From DATDDB01 sp036524005 (GTDB taxonomy: Bacteria; Pseudomonadota; Gammaproteobacteria; Burkholderiales; Gallionellaceae): a stretch of DNA of 54,062 bases. Below the pieces are notes generated by a model, which did not search any database, was not told the origin of the DNA, and saw only the letters and a list, made by a program, of their open reading frames with translations. The stretch spans positions 1-54,062 of the forward strand of contig DATDDB010000133.1 of assembly GCA_036524005.1 (NCBI GenBank), in the 5' to 3' direction. How positions within the stretch are numbered: position 1 is the first letter of the stretch; every line of letters begins with the position of its first letter. Both the position numbers and the translations under genes were made by a program. Positions 1 to 7,388 of this stretch are shown piece after piece.

Positions 1-431
1 ACCGGGTCGTGGGTGGTGGCGATGTAGATTTTCGGGACATGGCGCTTGGGCGACGATTGCGCGTGGATGAATGCGCCGTCGTCCGACATCAGCAGCAGGC
101 CGGTGGTGTCGTGGTCGAGGCGGCCCACCGGCTGCACGTCGCGCAGCCGGAATTGTTCGGGCAGGAGGCTGAGCACGCCGGGGTGATGGCTGGGCTTGCG
201 CGAACATTCGTAATCGGCGGGTTTGTTCAGGGCGATATACAGGTGCTCCCGATACTGGTGGGTTTCGCCGTAAACGCTGAATTGCAGGCCGTCGGTTTCG
301 ATGCGGGCATTGCTGTCGGTGACGGCCTCCCCGCCGATGCTGACTTCGCCTTCGGCGATCAGTTCGCGGCACCACTTGCGGGTGCCGAAGCCTTGCGATT
401 GTAAGATGCGGTCCAGTGTCTGCTTGGCCAT
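1..431 (-). CDS. RsuA/RluB-family rRNA pseudouridine synthase (3' end beyond window)
   Basis: The reverse strand reads 143 codons from an ATG at 431 to the window edge with no stop, so the C-terminus is missing. It isomerises a uridine in rRNA to pseudouridine. Residues 1-50 look like the S4 RNA-binding domain (MAKQTLDRILQSQGFGTRKW). The catalytic motif GRLDHDTTGLLL is at 103-114, with the expected nucleophile Asp106. The RsuA/RluB/RluE/RluF group is clear from this motif and the NKPADYECSR segment. Which rRNA site it modifies cannot be told without the C-terminus. It is divergent from the flavoprotein gene at 674 across a 242-base spacer. A second family member lies at 38855-39421. Confidence 0.85.
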   Translation of the reverse strand, partial: MAKQTLDRILQSQGFGTRKWCRELIAEGEVSIGGEAVTDSNARIETDGLQFSVYGETHQYREHLYIALNKPADYECSRKPSHHPGVLSLLPEQFRLRDVQPVGRLDHDTTGLLLMSDDGAFIHAQSSPKRHVPKIYIATTHDP

Positions 432-673
432 GTCGGGTTGTGGTCCGGCTAATAACGGTTGCGGCGCGCGAGCGCCAGAAGGGGCGAGCCGATGTGGGCG
501 GCATCGTAATTGTTTTGGCCGCGCAAGCCAAGCCCCGCTCAGTCCTGCGCCAGAACTATCTGCATTCGGGTATCCACCTTGGGCGCAATGCGCTATGCTT
601 GGCGCGCCCTGCGCAGCTGGTTGCGGGGCGGCATTGCATTTGTTTTAAACCGCAATAATCGATTGAGCTTCTT

Positions 674-1945
674 TTGAAAAATAATCCTTATACCGTCGCC
701 GTCATCGGCGGCGGCCCGGCCGGGCTGATGGCGGCTGAGGTGCTGGCTCAGGGCGGCGCGCGGGTCGAGCTTTATGACGCCATGCCCACGGCGGGGCGCA
801 AGTTCCTGATGGCGGGCAAGGGCGGCATGAACATCACGCATGCCGAGCCTGCGGAAGCTTTTCTCTCGCGCTATGGCGCGCGCCGCGCACAGCTGCAGCC
901 CATGCTGGAAAGTTTCGGGGCGGAGGCGTTGCGCGCGTGGGTGCAGGGTCTGGGCATTTCCACCTTCGTCGGCAGCTCGGGGCGCGTGTTCCCGGAGGGC
1001 ATGAAGGCCGCGCCCTTGCTGCGCGCCTGGCTGCACCGCTTGCGCGAGGCGGGGGTGCAGTTCCACATGCGCCATCGCTGGCGCGGCTGGGCCGATGCCA
1101 TCCCCGACAGCAATAACATTTCCCTGCGTTTCGATACGCCCGAGGGCGAGGCGGTTGTCCGCGCCGATGCGGTGGTGCTGGCGCTGGGGGGCGGCAGCTG
1201 GGCGAAGCTGGGTTCCGATAGCGCCTGGGTGCCGCTGCTAGCTGAGCGCGGCATTGCGGTTGCACCGCTGCGGCCCGCGAATTGCGGTTTTGATGTCGGC
1301 TGGAGTGCGCACTTCCGCGATAAATATGCCGGGCAGCCGTTGAAGTCGGTGAGCGTGAGCTTTGCCGATGCGGCGGGGAATGTTCACACCCGGCGCGGCG
1401 ATGTGATGGTGACCGCGAGCGGGGTGGAGGGCGGGCCGATCTATGCCTTGTCCGCCCTGCTGCGCGACGAGATTGCCGCGCGGGGCGCGGCGGTCATAAA
1501 CCTCGACCTGGTTCCCGGCAAAGACATGAAGCGCGTGATGGCCGAGGTGGGCCATCCGCGCGGCGCGCGCTCGATGTCCAGCCATCTGCAGAGCCGGGCC
1601 AATATCAAGGGGGTGCAAAGCGGCCTGCTGCGCGAGCTGCTGCCCAGGGAGGATTTCGACGATAGCGCGCGCCTTGCCGCCGCCATCAAAGCGCTGCCGC
1701 TGAAACTTGTCGCGCCGCGCCCGCTGGATGAGGCGATCAGCAGCGCGGGCGGCGTGGCTTTCGAGGCGCTGGACGGGCATTTGATGGTGCGCGCGCAGCC
1801 CGGCTTATTTTGCGCCGGGGAGATGCTGGACTGGGAAGCGCCCACCGGTGGCTACCTGCTCACCGCCTGCTTCGCCAGCGGGCGCTGCGCCGGACAAGGG
1901 GCGCTGGCTTGGCTCGCGGGCAGGCGCGCGAATCGAGCCGCGTAG
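674..1945 (+). CDS. HI0933/BaiN-type NAD(P)/FAD-dependent oxidoreductase
   Basis: A 423-residue flavoprotein whose start codon appears to be TTG at 674; the dinucleotide-binding motif IGGGPAG at 11-17 sits at the expected distance from it. The motif FLMAGKGGMNITHAE near residue 45 corresponds to the Gly-rich and Asn/Thr signature of the HI0933 family. The C-terminal LFCAGEMLDWEAPTGGYLL matches the second FAD-contacting motif. Length fits the subfamily annotated as TIGR03862. The physiological substrate is unknown: members are often called aminoacetone oxidase-like or flavoprotein without good biochemical support. No clear Shine-Dalgarno sequence precedes the TTG, so the start is less certain than the identity. 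Confidence 0.85.
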   Translation: MKNNPYTVAVIGGGPAGLMAAEVLAQGGARVELYDAMPTAGRKFLMAGKGGMNITHAEPAEAFLSRYGARRAQLQPMLESFGAEALRAWVQGLGISTFVGSSGRVFPEGMKAAPLLRAWLHRLREAGVQFHMRHRWRGWADAIPDSNNISLRFDTPEGEAVVRADAVVLALGGGSWAKLGSDSAWVPLLAERGIAVAPLRPANCGFDVGWSAHFRDKYAGQPLKSVSVSFADAAGNVHTRRGDVMVTASGVEGGPIYALSALLRDEIAARGAAVINLDLVPGKDMKRVMAEVGHPRGARSMSSHLQSRANIKGVQSGLLRELLPREDFDDSARLAAAIKALPLKLVAPRPLDEAISSAGGVAFEALDGHLMVRAQPGLFCAGEMLDWEAPTGGYLLTACFASGRCAGQGALAWLAGRRANRAA

Positions 1946-2012
1946 CGTGTAAAGGGAACGGCCCCCCTTTTCTGCTAAGATTCGGCCAGCTTTTTCCTTT
2001 AGGAATTTAAAC

Positions 2013-2792
2013 ATGTCCAAGAAACTTTCCAGCGCCATCATTCTGGCCCTCGCCCTGGCCGCTTCTGCCCAGGCGGCAGACACGAGCGGCAGTTGCAAGC
2101 TCAAGGGCGGTTCCATTGTGCCGCTGCCTGCCGAGGCCTGCGCGAAGGAGGGCGGTGCGGTGGTTACTGCCGCTGCAGCGGCCGCATCTGCGCCTGCGCC
2201 AACCTATCAGCTGTCGGCCGATCCCAGGCTGGCGGCAGCCCAGAAGGCTGCCCTGGTTCTGCTGAGCAAGCCGGTGGTGGGCAAGATCACCAGCAGGGGT
2301 TCCCCGGAGGGGGTGGAGCGGTCGGCGAAGTTTGCCGATTGCACCATGACGGTGGAGGAGAATCTGCAGGTTGACTACGGCAATGTTTTATCGTCCCGGA
2401 AGATTTTCAAGATCAGTTCGACGGTCGATTTCCGCAATCTCCCGCGCGAACAGTTTGGCGAGCTGGGGGAAATCTCTTCCATGGGCGGCCTGCTCAAGGC
2501 ATACGCGGTTTACCTGGAAAAGTCCAGGAAGCCGGGCGATTACCTAGCCATTTCAATATCCGATCTTTACGAAGGCAATTACAGGAAATTCAGGCCGGGG
2601 CAATCGGCATACTGGGATGCGCCGCGCGACGATTTCTGGATGGCCGATGAATACGGCTATGTGGTGGCGGACAGCATGGGTAATACCGCCACCAGCAAGG
2701 TCAGGATTTTGTATATCGTCAGCTCGGCTGACGATGCCGCGGCGCTGAAAAAGGCGTTCGATGAAATTTCCGCGGTGTGCAGGAAGCAATGA
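2013..2792 (+). CDS. Exported protein of unknown function
   Basis: 259 residues. The N-terminus is a typical Sec signal peptide (KK, a hydrophobic run, then ASAQA cleaved near residue 21). The mature protein starts with a Cys-containing segment (GSCKLKGG ... EACAKEGG) and an Ala-rich linker at about 47-65, followed by a mixed alpha/beta domain without a motif I recognise. A C-terminal Cys (AVCRKQ) could pair with an N-terminal Cys in the periplasm. The start is supported by an AGGAA sequence about 8 bases upstream. The gene stands alone, and no neighbour suggests a function. Confidence 0.65.
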   Translation: MSKKLSSAIILALALAASAQAADTSGSCKLKGGSIVPLPAEACAKEGGAVVTAAAAAASAPAPTYQLSADPRLAAAQKAALVLLSKPVVGKITSRGSPEGVERSAKFADCTMTVEENLQVDYGNVLSSRKIFKISSTVDFRNLPREQFGELGEISSMGGLLKAYAVYLEKSRKPGDYLAISISDLYEGNYRKFRPGQSAYWDAPRDDFWMADEYGYVVADSMGNTATSKVRILYIVSSADDAAALKKAFDEISAVCRKQ

Positions 2793-2814
2793 GCTAACGC
2801 CGATTGAGTGCTAC

Positions 2815-2846
2815 GAATAAGACCATGCTTGCTTAACTGTCTTATT
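2815..2846. repeat. Inverted repeat AATAAGAC/GTCTTATT downstream of the 2013 gene
   Basis: AATAAGAC at 2816-2823 is perfectly complementary to GTCTTATT at 2839-2846, with a 15-base loop. It begins about 23 bases after the stop at 2792 and about 45 bases before the diguanylate cyclase start. The stem is AT-rich and has no long T-run, so it could be a weak terminator or an operator dyad for the next gene. The structure is seen in the sequence; either role is inference. Confidence 0.35.
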
Positions 2847-2891
2847 TCAAGGCTGAATGTGGCGGCTCAGGGATAACCCGTATTCCGCCGG

Positions 2892-4139
2892 ATGGCCTTG
2901 CAAATTCAGGCTGGCTGGGGTTTACTGCGCCAAAATCTCTGTGGATGCCAGATTGTGACAGCTAATCCTGACTTTTTTCCATTCGCGGGCGCACCTGCCA
3001 GGGGCGAGGCGCTGCGCGTTCGTGCGCTGTATGAGCGTGCGCGGCAGGTGGTCATACTCGCGCCGTTAGGTACGCTGTTTATGGGCTGGGTCGAGAAAGA
3101 TGCCGTCGGCTGGCCCTTGGTGCTGGTGTGGATGGTGATCAATTCCTTGATCGACACCGTGACTTTCCTGGTGGCCAGCCGTTTGCTGCGCCAGCCGCCG
3201 CCTGATGGGAAAATATCTTACTGGCACAACCGGCATGTTTTACTGCGCTCATTGCAGGGGTTGACCTGGGGGTCTGCCTGCTTGTTCTTCCATATCGGAG
3301 GCGCGGGCTCCTTTACCAACGATCTGACCGTGTTGATCGTGCTGGTTGCAGTGTCCGCTTCCAGTGTCGCCAATATGGCGCCTTCGTTTCGCTCGCTGGC
3401 GTGGTTCAGCGCCAGCATCAAGATCGTCCCTTTTGTGCAATATCTCTGGCTGGGAGATGCGCAGCATGTGGCGTTTGCCGTTGGCTTGTTCATCCTGATG
3501 CTGGCCGAGATGAAACTGGGGTGGGATGCCTGCGGGCAGTTTTCCGATGTCATAAACAAGGTTGTGCTCAATCAGTCCATTTCGCAGCAGCTGGAATTGC
3601 GTAATGATCAACTCGCGAAAGCGGTCCAGAAGCTGAATGTCATCGCTGCACACGATGACCTTACCGGCGCATACAACCGCCGTTTCATCGTAGGCCAGCT
3701 CGAGCGGGAGCATCAGATGTTCGAGCGTTATGGCAATGTGTGCAGCGTGGTGTTGCTGGATATCGATTATTTCAAGCAAGTGAATGACGGTTACGGCCAC
3801 GCTGTGGGCGACGATGTGCTGGTTGCCTTTGTGCGTCGCCTGGAAGTCGAGCTGCGGCAGGGGGATTTTCTGGGACGCTACGGCGGCGAGGAGTTTCTGC
3901 TGGTGCTGCCGATGACTGATCTCGCGGCAGCGCTGCAACTCACCGAGCGAATACGCGCAATTATGTCTTCTGCTCCGATGGTTGTGCAGCCAGTACCGCT
4001 CTCGGTCACAGCCTCGTTCGGCGTGGCGCAAATCAGGCAGGGAGAAAGCGTGGATGGCTGGCTGGCTCGAGCCGACCATGCCCTGTACCGCGCCAAGGAG
4101 AGCGGACGCAACCGGGTTGAGCTGGCGGAAGTGGCGTAG
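2892..4139 (+). CDS. Membrane-bound diguanylate cyclase (GGDEF domain)
   Basis: Makes cyclic di-GMP from two GTP. About residues 50-215 carry several hydrophobic segments (roughly five to six membrane helices) forming an integral membrane sensor with no extracellular domain I can name. The GGDEF domain follows a short helix from about 250: DDLTGAYNRR at 255-264, then GGEEF at 331-335. GGEEF is one of the active forms of the signature. RQGD at 322-325 lies five residues before it, which is the allosteric I-site, so product inhibition is expected. An alternative start at the GTG codon at 2955 would remove 21 unconvincing N-terminal residues. No phosphodiesterase is adjacent. Confidence 0.88.
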   Translation: MALQIQAGWGLLRQNLCGCQIVTANPDFFPFAGAPARGEALRVRALYERARQVVILAPLGTLFMGWVEKDAVGWPLVLVWMVINSLIDTVTFLVASRLLRQPPPDGKISYWHNRHVLLRSLQGLTWGSACLFFHIGGAGSFTNDLTVLIVLVAVSASSVANMAPSFRSLAWFSASIKIVPFVQYLWLGDAQHVAFAVGLFILMLAEMKLGWDACGQFSDVINKVVLNQSISQQLELRNDQLAKAVQKLNVIAAHDDLTGAYNRRFIVGQLEREHQMFERYGNVCSVVLLDIDYFKQVNDGYGHAVGDDVLVAFVRRLEVELRQGDFLGRYGGEEFLLVLPMTDLAAALQLTERIRAIMSSAPMVVQPVPLSVTASFGVAQIRQGESVDGWLARADHALYRAKESGRNRVELAEVA

Positions 4140-4171
4140 CGCGGCGGGTACTTTCTCGCGCGCCTTGAATT

Positions 4172-4747
4172 TCAGCGCCTGGGATTTTGCGTGAACCTGA
4201 TCACGCTTGCACCGGCCGCGCCCTTGCTGGAACAGGCGCCGCTGAAGTGGTCGTTTGTCCTGAGCTCCGCCTCATAGAGCTGGTTGATCACCTGCACGTA
4301 GTCCTTGTATTCCGCCATGGTGCGCGCGGTGAGGCCGCCCTCATTGCGCGCCAGCACATTCGCCCCTGCGGCCAGCAGTAACTCTATCACTTCGGCCTGG
4401 CCATAGCCTGCGGCCAGCATCAGCGGGCGCGTGCCATAGGAAATCTCGGTTTCAATTTCTGATCCGGCTGCGACCAGGATGCTGACGATCCCGGGAAAGC
4501 CGCGGTCGAGGCCGTAGTTGTAGATGGCCTTCATCAGGGCTGTCCAGCCTTGGGTATTCTTTGCGTTGACGTCCGCGCCGTGCTCGATGAGCGCTTCGAC
4601 GATTTTCTGGTGGCCCAGGTTTGCGGCCAGCATCAGCGGCGTCATGTCTTCTTCGTTGCGGCCCTCGCACTCGGTGCCGGCTTGCAGCAGTGCCTGGACT
4701 TGGCCCAGGTTACCTGCCTGGATGGCTGCGAATAATGGGGTTGCCAT
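4172..4747 (-). CDS. Ankyrin-repeat protein
   Basis: 191 residues with about four ankyrin repeats: the consensus TPLMLAANLGHQKIVEALIE followed by HGADVNAKN, then an imperfect repeat with an insertion (YNYGLDRGFPG), then PLMLAAGYGQAEVIELLLAA followed by GANVLARN. Ankyrin stacks are protein-binding scaffolds; no enzymatic domain is present. There is no signal peptide, so it is probably cytoplasmic. The C-terminal ~35 residues are not repeat-like. It is convergent with the diguanylate cyclase gene (32 bases between stops) and divergent from the methyltransferase. The partner is unknown. Confidence 0.85.
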   Translation of the reverse strand: MATPLFAAIQAGNLGQVQALLQAGTECEGRNEEDMTPLMLAANLGHQKIVEALIEHGADVNAKNTQGWTALMKAIYNYGLDRGFPGIVSILVAAGSEIETEISYGTRPLMLAAGYGQAEVIELLLAAGANVLARNEGGLTARTMAEYKDYVQVINQLYEAELRTNDHFSGACSSKGAAGASVIRFTQNPRR

Positions 4748-4970
4748 GAGGACTCCGGGATGTGTGGATGAAGGCCATTCTAATTATGCCTGATAAGCAT
4801 AGTCAACTATTTTCTCGATGGCTGGGGGAGATTCCGATTCAATTTTTGGCAGCCCAAGCTCTATGTACGGCAGGGTGAGCACCGAATAACCATACTCAGC
4901 GCATAAATATTAAGCATCTGCGCTTTGCGCTAAACTTGTTCCCCTTTCTTGCCGACTTAAGGAGACAGCC

Positions 4971-5777
4971 ATGAACATGGACCCGATGGCGGAATTCAAA
5001 TCCAAACAACGTGAAACCTGGGCGCTGGGAAATTTTGGCGAAATGGCGGTGTTCACCACGCCGGTGGCCGGGCATCTGGTGCGCTTTGCCGGAGTAAGGG
5101 GCGGCCAGGATGTGCTGGATGTGGGCACGGGCACGGGCGTGGTGGCGATCACCGCGCGCCGCCTGGGCGCCAATGTCGCGGGTTTGGACCTGACGCCGGA
5201 GTTGCTGGCGATGGCCAGGGTGGGGGCGGCGCTGGCCGGAAACGAGGATATTGCCTGGCACGAGGGCGATGCAGAGGCGCTGCCTTTTGCCGATTCATCC
5301 TTCGATGTGGTGCTGAGCCAGTTTGGGCACATGTTCGCGCCGCGGCCCGAAGTGGCAATGGCCGAGATGCTGCGCGTGCTGAAACCCGGCGGCACCATCG
5401 CCTTCGCCACCTGGCCCGGCGAGCAGTTGATCGGCCGCCAGTTCAGCCTGAACGCGAAGTATGTTGCGCCGCCGCCGGGCGTGCCTTCGCCGGTGCAGTG
5501 GGGCGATGTCTCTGTCGTGCGCCAGCGGCTGGGGGAGAGGGTGAAAGGCCTGCATTTCGAGCGCGGCATCATGACCATCCCGGCGCTCAGCCCCACGCAT
5601 CTGCGCCTGTTCCAGGAAGCCAAGGCGGGGCCTTTCGTTCGCACGGTGCAGTCCTTGCAGCAAGAGCCCGCCAGGCTCGCCGAGTGGCGCAGGGAAATAG
5701 ACGCGTTGATCAGCGAATATCTGCACGATAATGTCGTGCATCAGGAGTACTTGTTCACTCGCGCGATCAAGATTTGA
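4971..5777 (+). CDS. Class I SAM-dependent methyltransferase
   Basis: 268 residues. Motif I is VLDVGTGTGVVAI (about 45-57), followed by the acidic residue of strand 2 in VAGLDLTPELL. ALPFADSSFDVVLS is motif II, and MLRVLKPGGTIAFATW is motif III. The order and spacing fit the UbiE/Methyltransf_11 type, but the protein lacks UbiE-specific signatures and UbiE's usual neighbours, so the acceptor is unknown. An AAGGAG ribosome-binding site lies 7-8 bases before the ATG, which supports this start. It stands alone, with an apparent gene-free gap downstream. Confidence 0.82.
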   Translation: MNMDPMAEFKSKQRETWALGNFGEMAVFTTPVAGHLVRFAGVRGGQDVLDVGTGTGVVAITARRLGANVAGLDLTPELLAMARVGAALAGNEDIAWHEGDAEALPFADSSFDVVLSQFGHMFAPRPEVAMAEMLRVLKPGGTIAFATWPGEQLIGRQFSLNAKYVAPPPGVPSPVQWGDVSVVRQRLGERVKGLHFERGIMTIPALSPTHLRLFQEAKAGPFVRTVQSLQQEPARLAEWRREIDALISEYLHDNVVHQEYLFTRAIKI

Positions 5778-6077
5778 TGCATGGTACTTTGCGCAGTCCG
5801 TAGTTAAGTGCGCAGCTGGCACATTGGCTGGCACCCGCAGGACTTCAGTGCCGCCCGTTTATCTTTTTGCTGCTGGCATTATTTCCATCTTCTTCATAAC
5901 TCGGCTGGGCGCGGCTGGGGCCTTGCCGCGCGCGCCTTCTGAGTGGCCGCATTTGTAAGCGCTGCGTGCGCGGCGACCCATCACGTAACCGATTTCCAAT
6001 TACTAATCCGCCACAAGCTGATGGGGATGGCGGGTGTATAATTCGTGAACGCAGGTTAGACTGTTCTTGAGGATTAG
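5778..6077. other. 300-base intergenic region
   Basis: No convincing gene is visible on either strand: short open frames here have stops, no ribosome-binding site and no recognisable protein motif. The left part is GC-rich. The right part becomes less GC-rich and holds a TATAAT hexamer at 6037-6042, probably the promoter region of the cNMP-binding gene. I see no tRNA fold and no long inverted repeat. Confidence 0.5.
6037..6042 (+). promoter_or_regulatory. Candidate -10 element (TATAAT)
   Basis: A perfect TATAAT lies 35 bases before the ATG at 6078, a reasonable distance for a sigma-70 promoter. No good -35 hexamer is seen 16-18 bases upstream, so it may depend on an activator, or be chance. 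Confidence 0.35.
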
Positions 6078-6446
6078 ATGGCAGAAATGAATTTTGCAAC
6101 ATTGTTTCAGCACGAAACGGATTTGTTGGAGATCGGCGCAGGCCACCCGCTGTTCAAGGAAGGCGATGACATGAACGAAACCATGTATGTGCTGATGGCA
6201 GGCACGGCTGACATCCTGGTCAACGGCAAGGTGGTGGAGGCCGCAAAACCCGGCGCGATACTGGGCGAAATGGCGATGGTGGACCAAGGCATGCGCTCCG
6301 CCACCGTGGTGGCAAAGTCAGATTGCAAGCTGGTGGTCATCGGCCGCAGGCGCTTCGATTTTCTGGTTCAGCAAACCCCAAATTTTGCGCTGGGTGTGAT
6401 GCGCGTCATTGCCAACCGCCTGCGCAGGAAGGACAGTACGCTGTAA
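6078..6446 (+). CDS. Single-domain cyclic-nucleotide-binding (Crp-like) protein
   Basis: 122 residues that make up one cNMP-binding domain. PLFKEGDDMNETMYVLMAGT is the first beta-roll segment, and the phosphate-binding cassette is ILGEMAMVDQGMRSATVV (about 61-78), with the conserved Gly-Glu and Arg-Ser-Ala. There is no helix-turn-helix after the C-helix, so unlike Crp/Fnr it cannot bind DNA alone. It must act as a regulatory subunit or a nucleotide sink, or be a decayed regulator. GATTAG precedes the ATG; the ribosome-binding site is weak. The DUF4389 gene follows after 59 bases. Confidence 0.85.
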   Translation: MAEMNFATLFQHETDLLEIGAGHPLFKEGDDMNETMYVLMAGTADILVNGKVVEAAKPGAILGEMAMVDQGMRSATVVAKSDCKLVVIGRRRFDFLVQQTPNFALGVMRVIANRLRRKDSTL

Positions 6447-6505
6447 ACGGGCGCTGCCTTGCCCGCCGTGTCATTTTCGATGAAACCTGATTACAGGAGG
6501 GTGCC

Positions 6506-6784
6506 ATGACTGACAATACCGATGTTTCCCCAAACAGGCGCAATACCTGGATACGCGGCCTGTACATGGTGCTGATGGCACTGATATTGCATATATCGGT
6601 GACGCTGTTGTTTGTCATCGCCATCATTCAATTCATCTTGGCCCTGCTGGGCGATGCGCCAAACGAAAGGCTCAAGACATTTGGCCGCAACCTGGGCATC
6701 TATTTTCGGCAGATTGCCAATTTCCTGACCTTTGCCTCCGAAGAGCTGCCTTTCCCTTTCAGCGATTGGCCTTCCGGCGATTAG
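6506..6784 (+). CDS. DUF4389 small membrane protein
   Basis: 92 residues: a short charged N-terminus, a membrane span from about 20 to 48 (MVLMALILHISVTLLFVIAI), and a C-terminal segment RNLGIYFRQIANFLTFASEE ending in a Phe/Pro-rich tail (PFPFSDWP). This layout is that of the DUF4389 family, whose function is unknown. A strong AGGAGG lies 5 bases before the ATG. It probably shares a transcript with the upstream cNMP-binding gene; pairing with a nucleotide-binding subunit is only suggestive. Confidence 0.75.
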   Translation: MTDNTDVSPNRRNTWIRGLYMVLMALILHISVTLLFVIAIIQFILALLGDAPNERLKTFGRNLGIYFRQIANFLTFASEELPFPFSDWPSGD

Positions 6785-6806
6785 TGCCAGGTGTCGCCGG
6801 ATTGCA

Positions 6807-6834
6807 TTGCCATGGCTCGATTACGTATTAAAAT
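6807..6834 (+). promoter_or_regulatory. Candidate sigma-70 promoter upstream of the 6901 gene
   Basis: TTGCCA at 6807-6812 and TAAAAT at 6829-6834 are separated by 16 bases and lie 67 bases before the ATG at 6901. Both hexamers are one or two mismatches from consensus. Predicted by eye only. Confidence 0.35.
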
Positions 6835-6900
6835 GGCGGTATGTTGTACATAACAGCGGGAACATCCAAACTTGGCCCATTGATGGGAGAGAGTCTCTGA

Positions 6901-7290
6901 ATGACGTTTAGATATTCGTTCATGTGGACCTGGCTGAACTTAGCCATTGCCCTTGCCATGGCGTTTTTCATGTATGACGGACTTCATCCCGAGTGGTGGG
7001 GCTGGCTGCTGTTTTCACCGATGTTTATTTACATGGCTTATGAAACGGTACGCAAGGCCATGTACTCCTTGACCGTCGAGGGCGACCTCATCACGGTTCG
7101 CGTCTTCAAGTCCTTACAATATCCCGTCTCCGGAATCAGCGCGGTGAATGTCTGGACGGCCAAGGGCAGGCGTATCGCGGTAATTGCCTTTGCTGATGGG
7201 CGGCGATTCAATTTTCCCAGCATGCTGAAGGACTTTGATGAACTGGTCAGGCTGCTGAGGACCAAGGCCAACCTGCCGGAGCCGGACTGA
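6901..7290 (+). CDS. Small membrane protein with PH-like C-terminal domain, unknown function
   Basis: 129 residues. Two close hydrophobic segments occupy about 8-25 and 32-50. A soluble part follows that alternates beta strands (SLTVEGDLITVRVFKSLQYP, then IAVIAFADGRRFNFPS) and ends in a helix (DFDELVRLL), resembling the bacterial PH-domain (bPH) membrane proteins. The resemblance is by pattern only. A purine-rich GGGAGAGAG precedes the ATG. The gene appears to be a single-gene transcript ending in the hairpin at 7323-7353. Confidence 0.6.
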   Translation: MTFRYSFMWTWLNLAIALAMAFFMYDGLHPEWWGWLLFSPMFIYMAYETVRKAMYSLTVEGDLITVRVFKSLQYPVSGISAVNVWTAKGRRIAVIAFADGRRFNFPSMLKDFDELVRLLRTKANLPEPD

Positions 7291-7322
7291 TTCTTGTTCC
7301 TGCGGAATTTCAGCGTAGCGAG

Positions 7323-7353
7323 CCGTTCGCGCTTTCCACATGAAGGCGAACGG
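7323..7353 (+). terminator. Probable rho-independent terminator
   Basis: CCGTTCGC at 7323-7330 pairs perfectly with GCGAACGG at 7346-7353, with partial extra pairing in the 15-base loop (CTT with AAG). It is followed by GTTATTT and, soon after, a run of five T. It lies 33 bases after the stop at 7290 and before the PBP1B start at 7389, so it would separate the two transcripts. Confidence 0.5.
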
Positions 7354-7388
7354 GTTATTTCAATGTTTTTGAATGCCGGTAATCAACC

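Noticed and set aside
9..404. Plus-strand 131-codon frame at the left edge
   Set aside because: The minus strand here reads as an RsuA-family pseudouridine synthase with the GRLDxDT motif, so the plus frame is its shadow.
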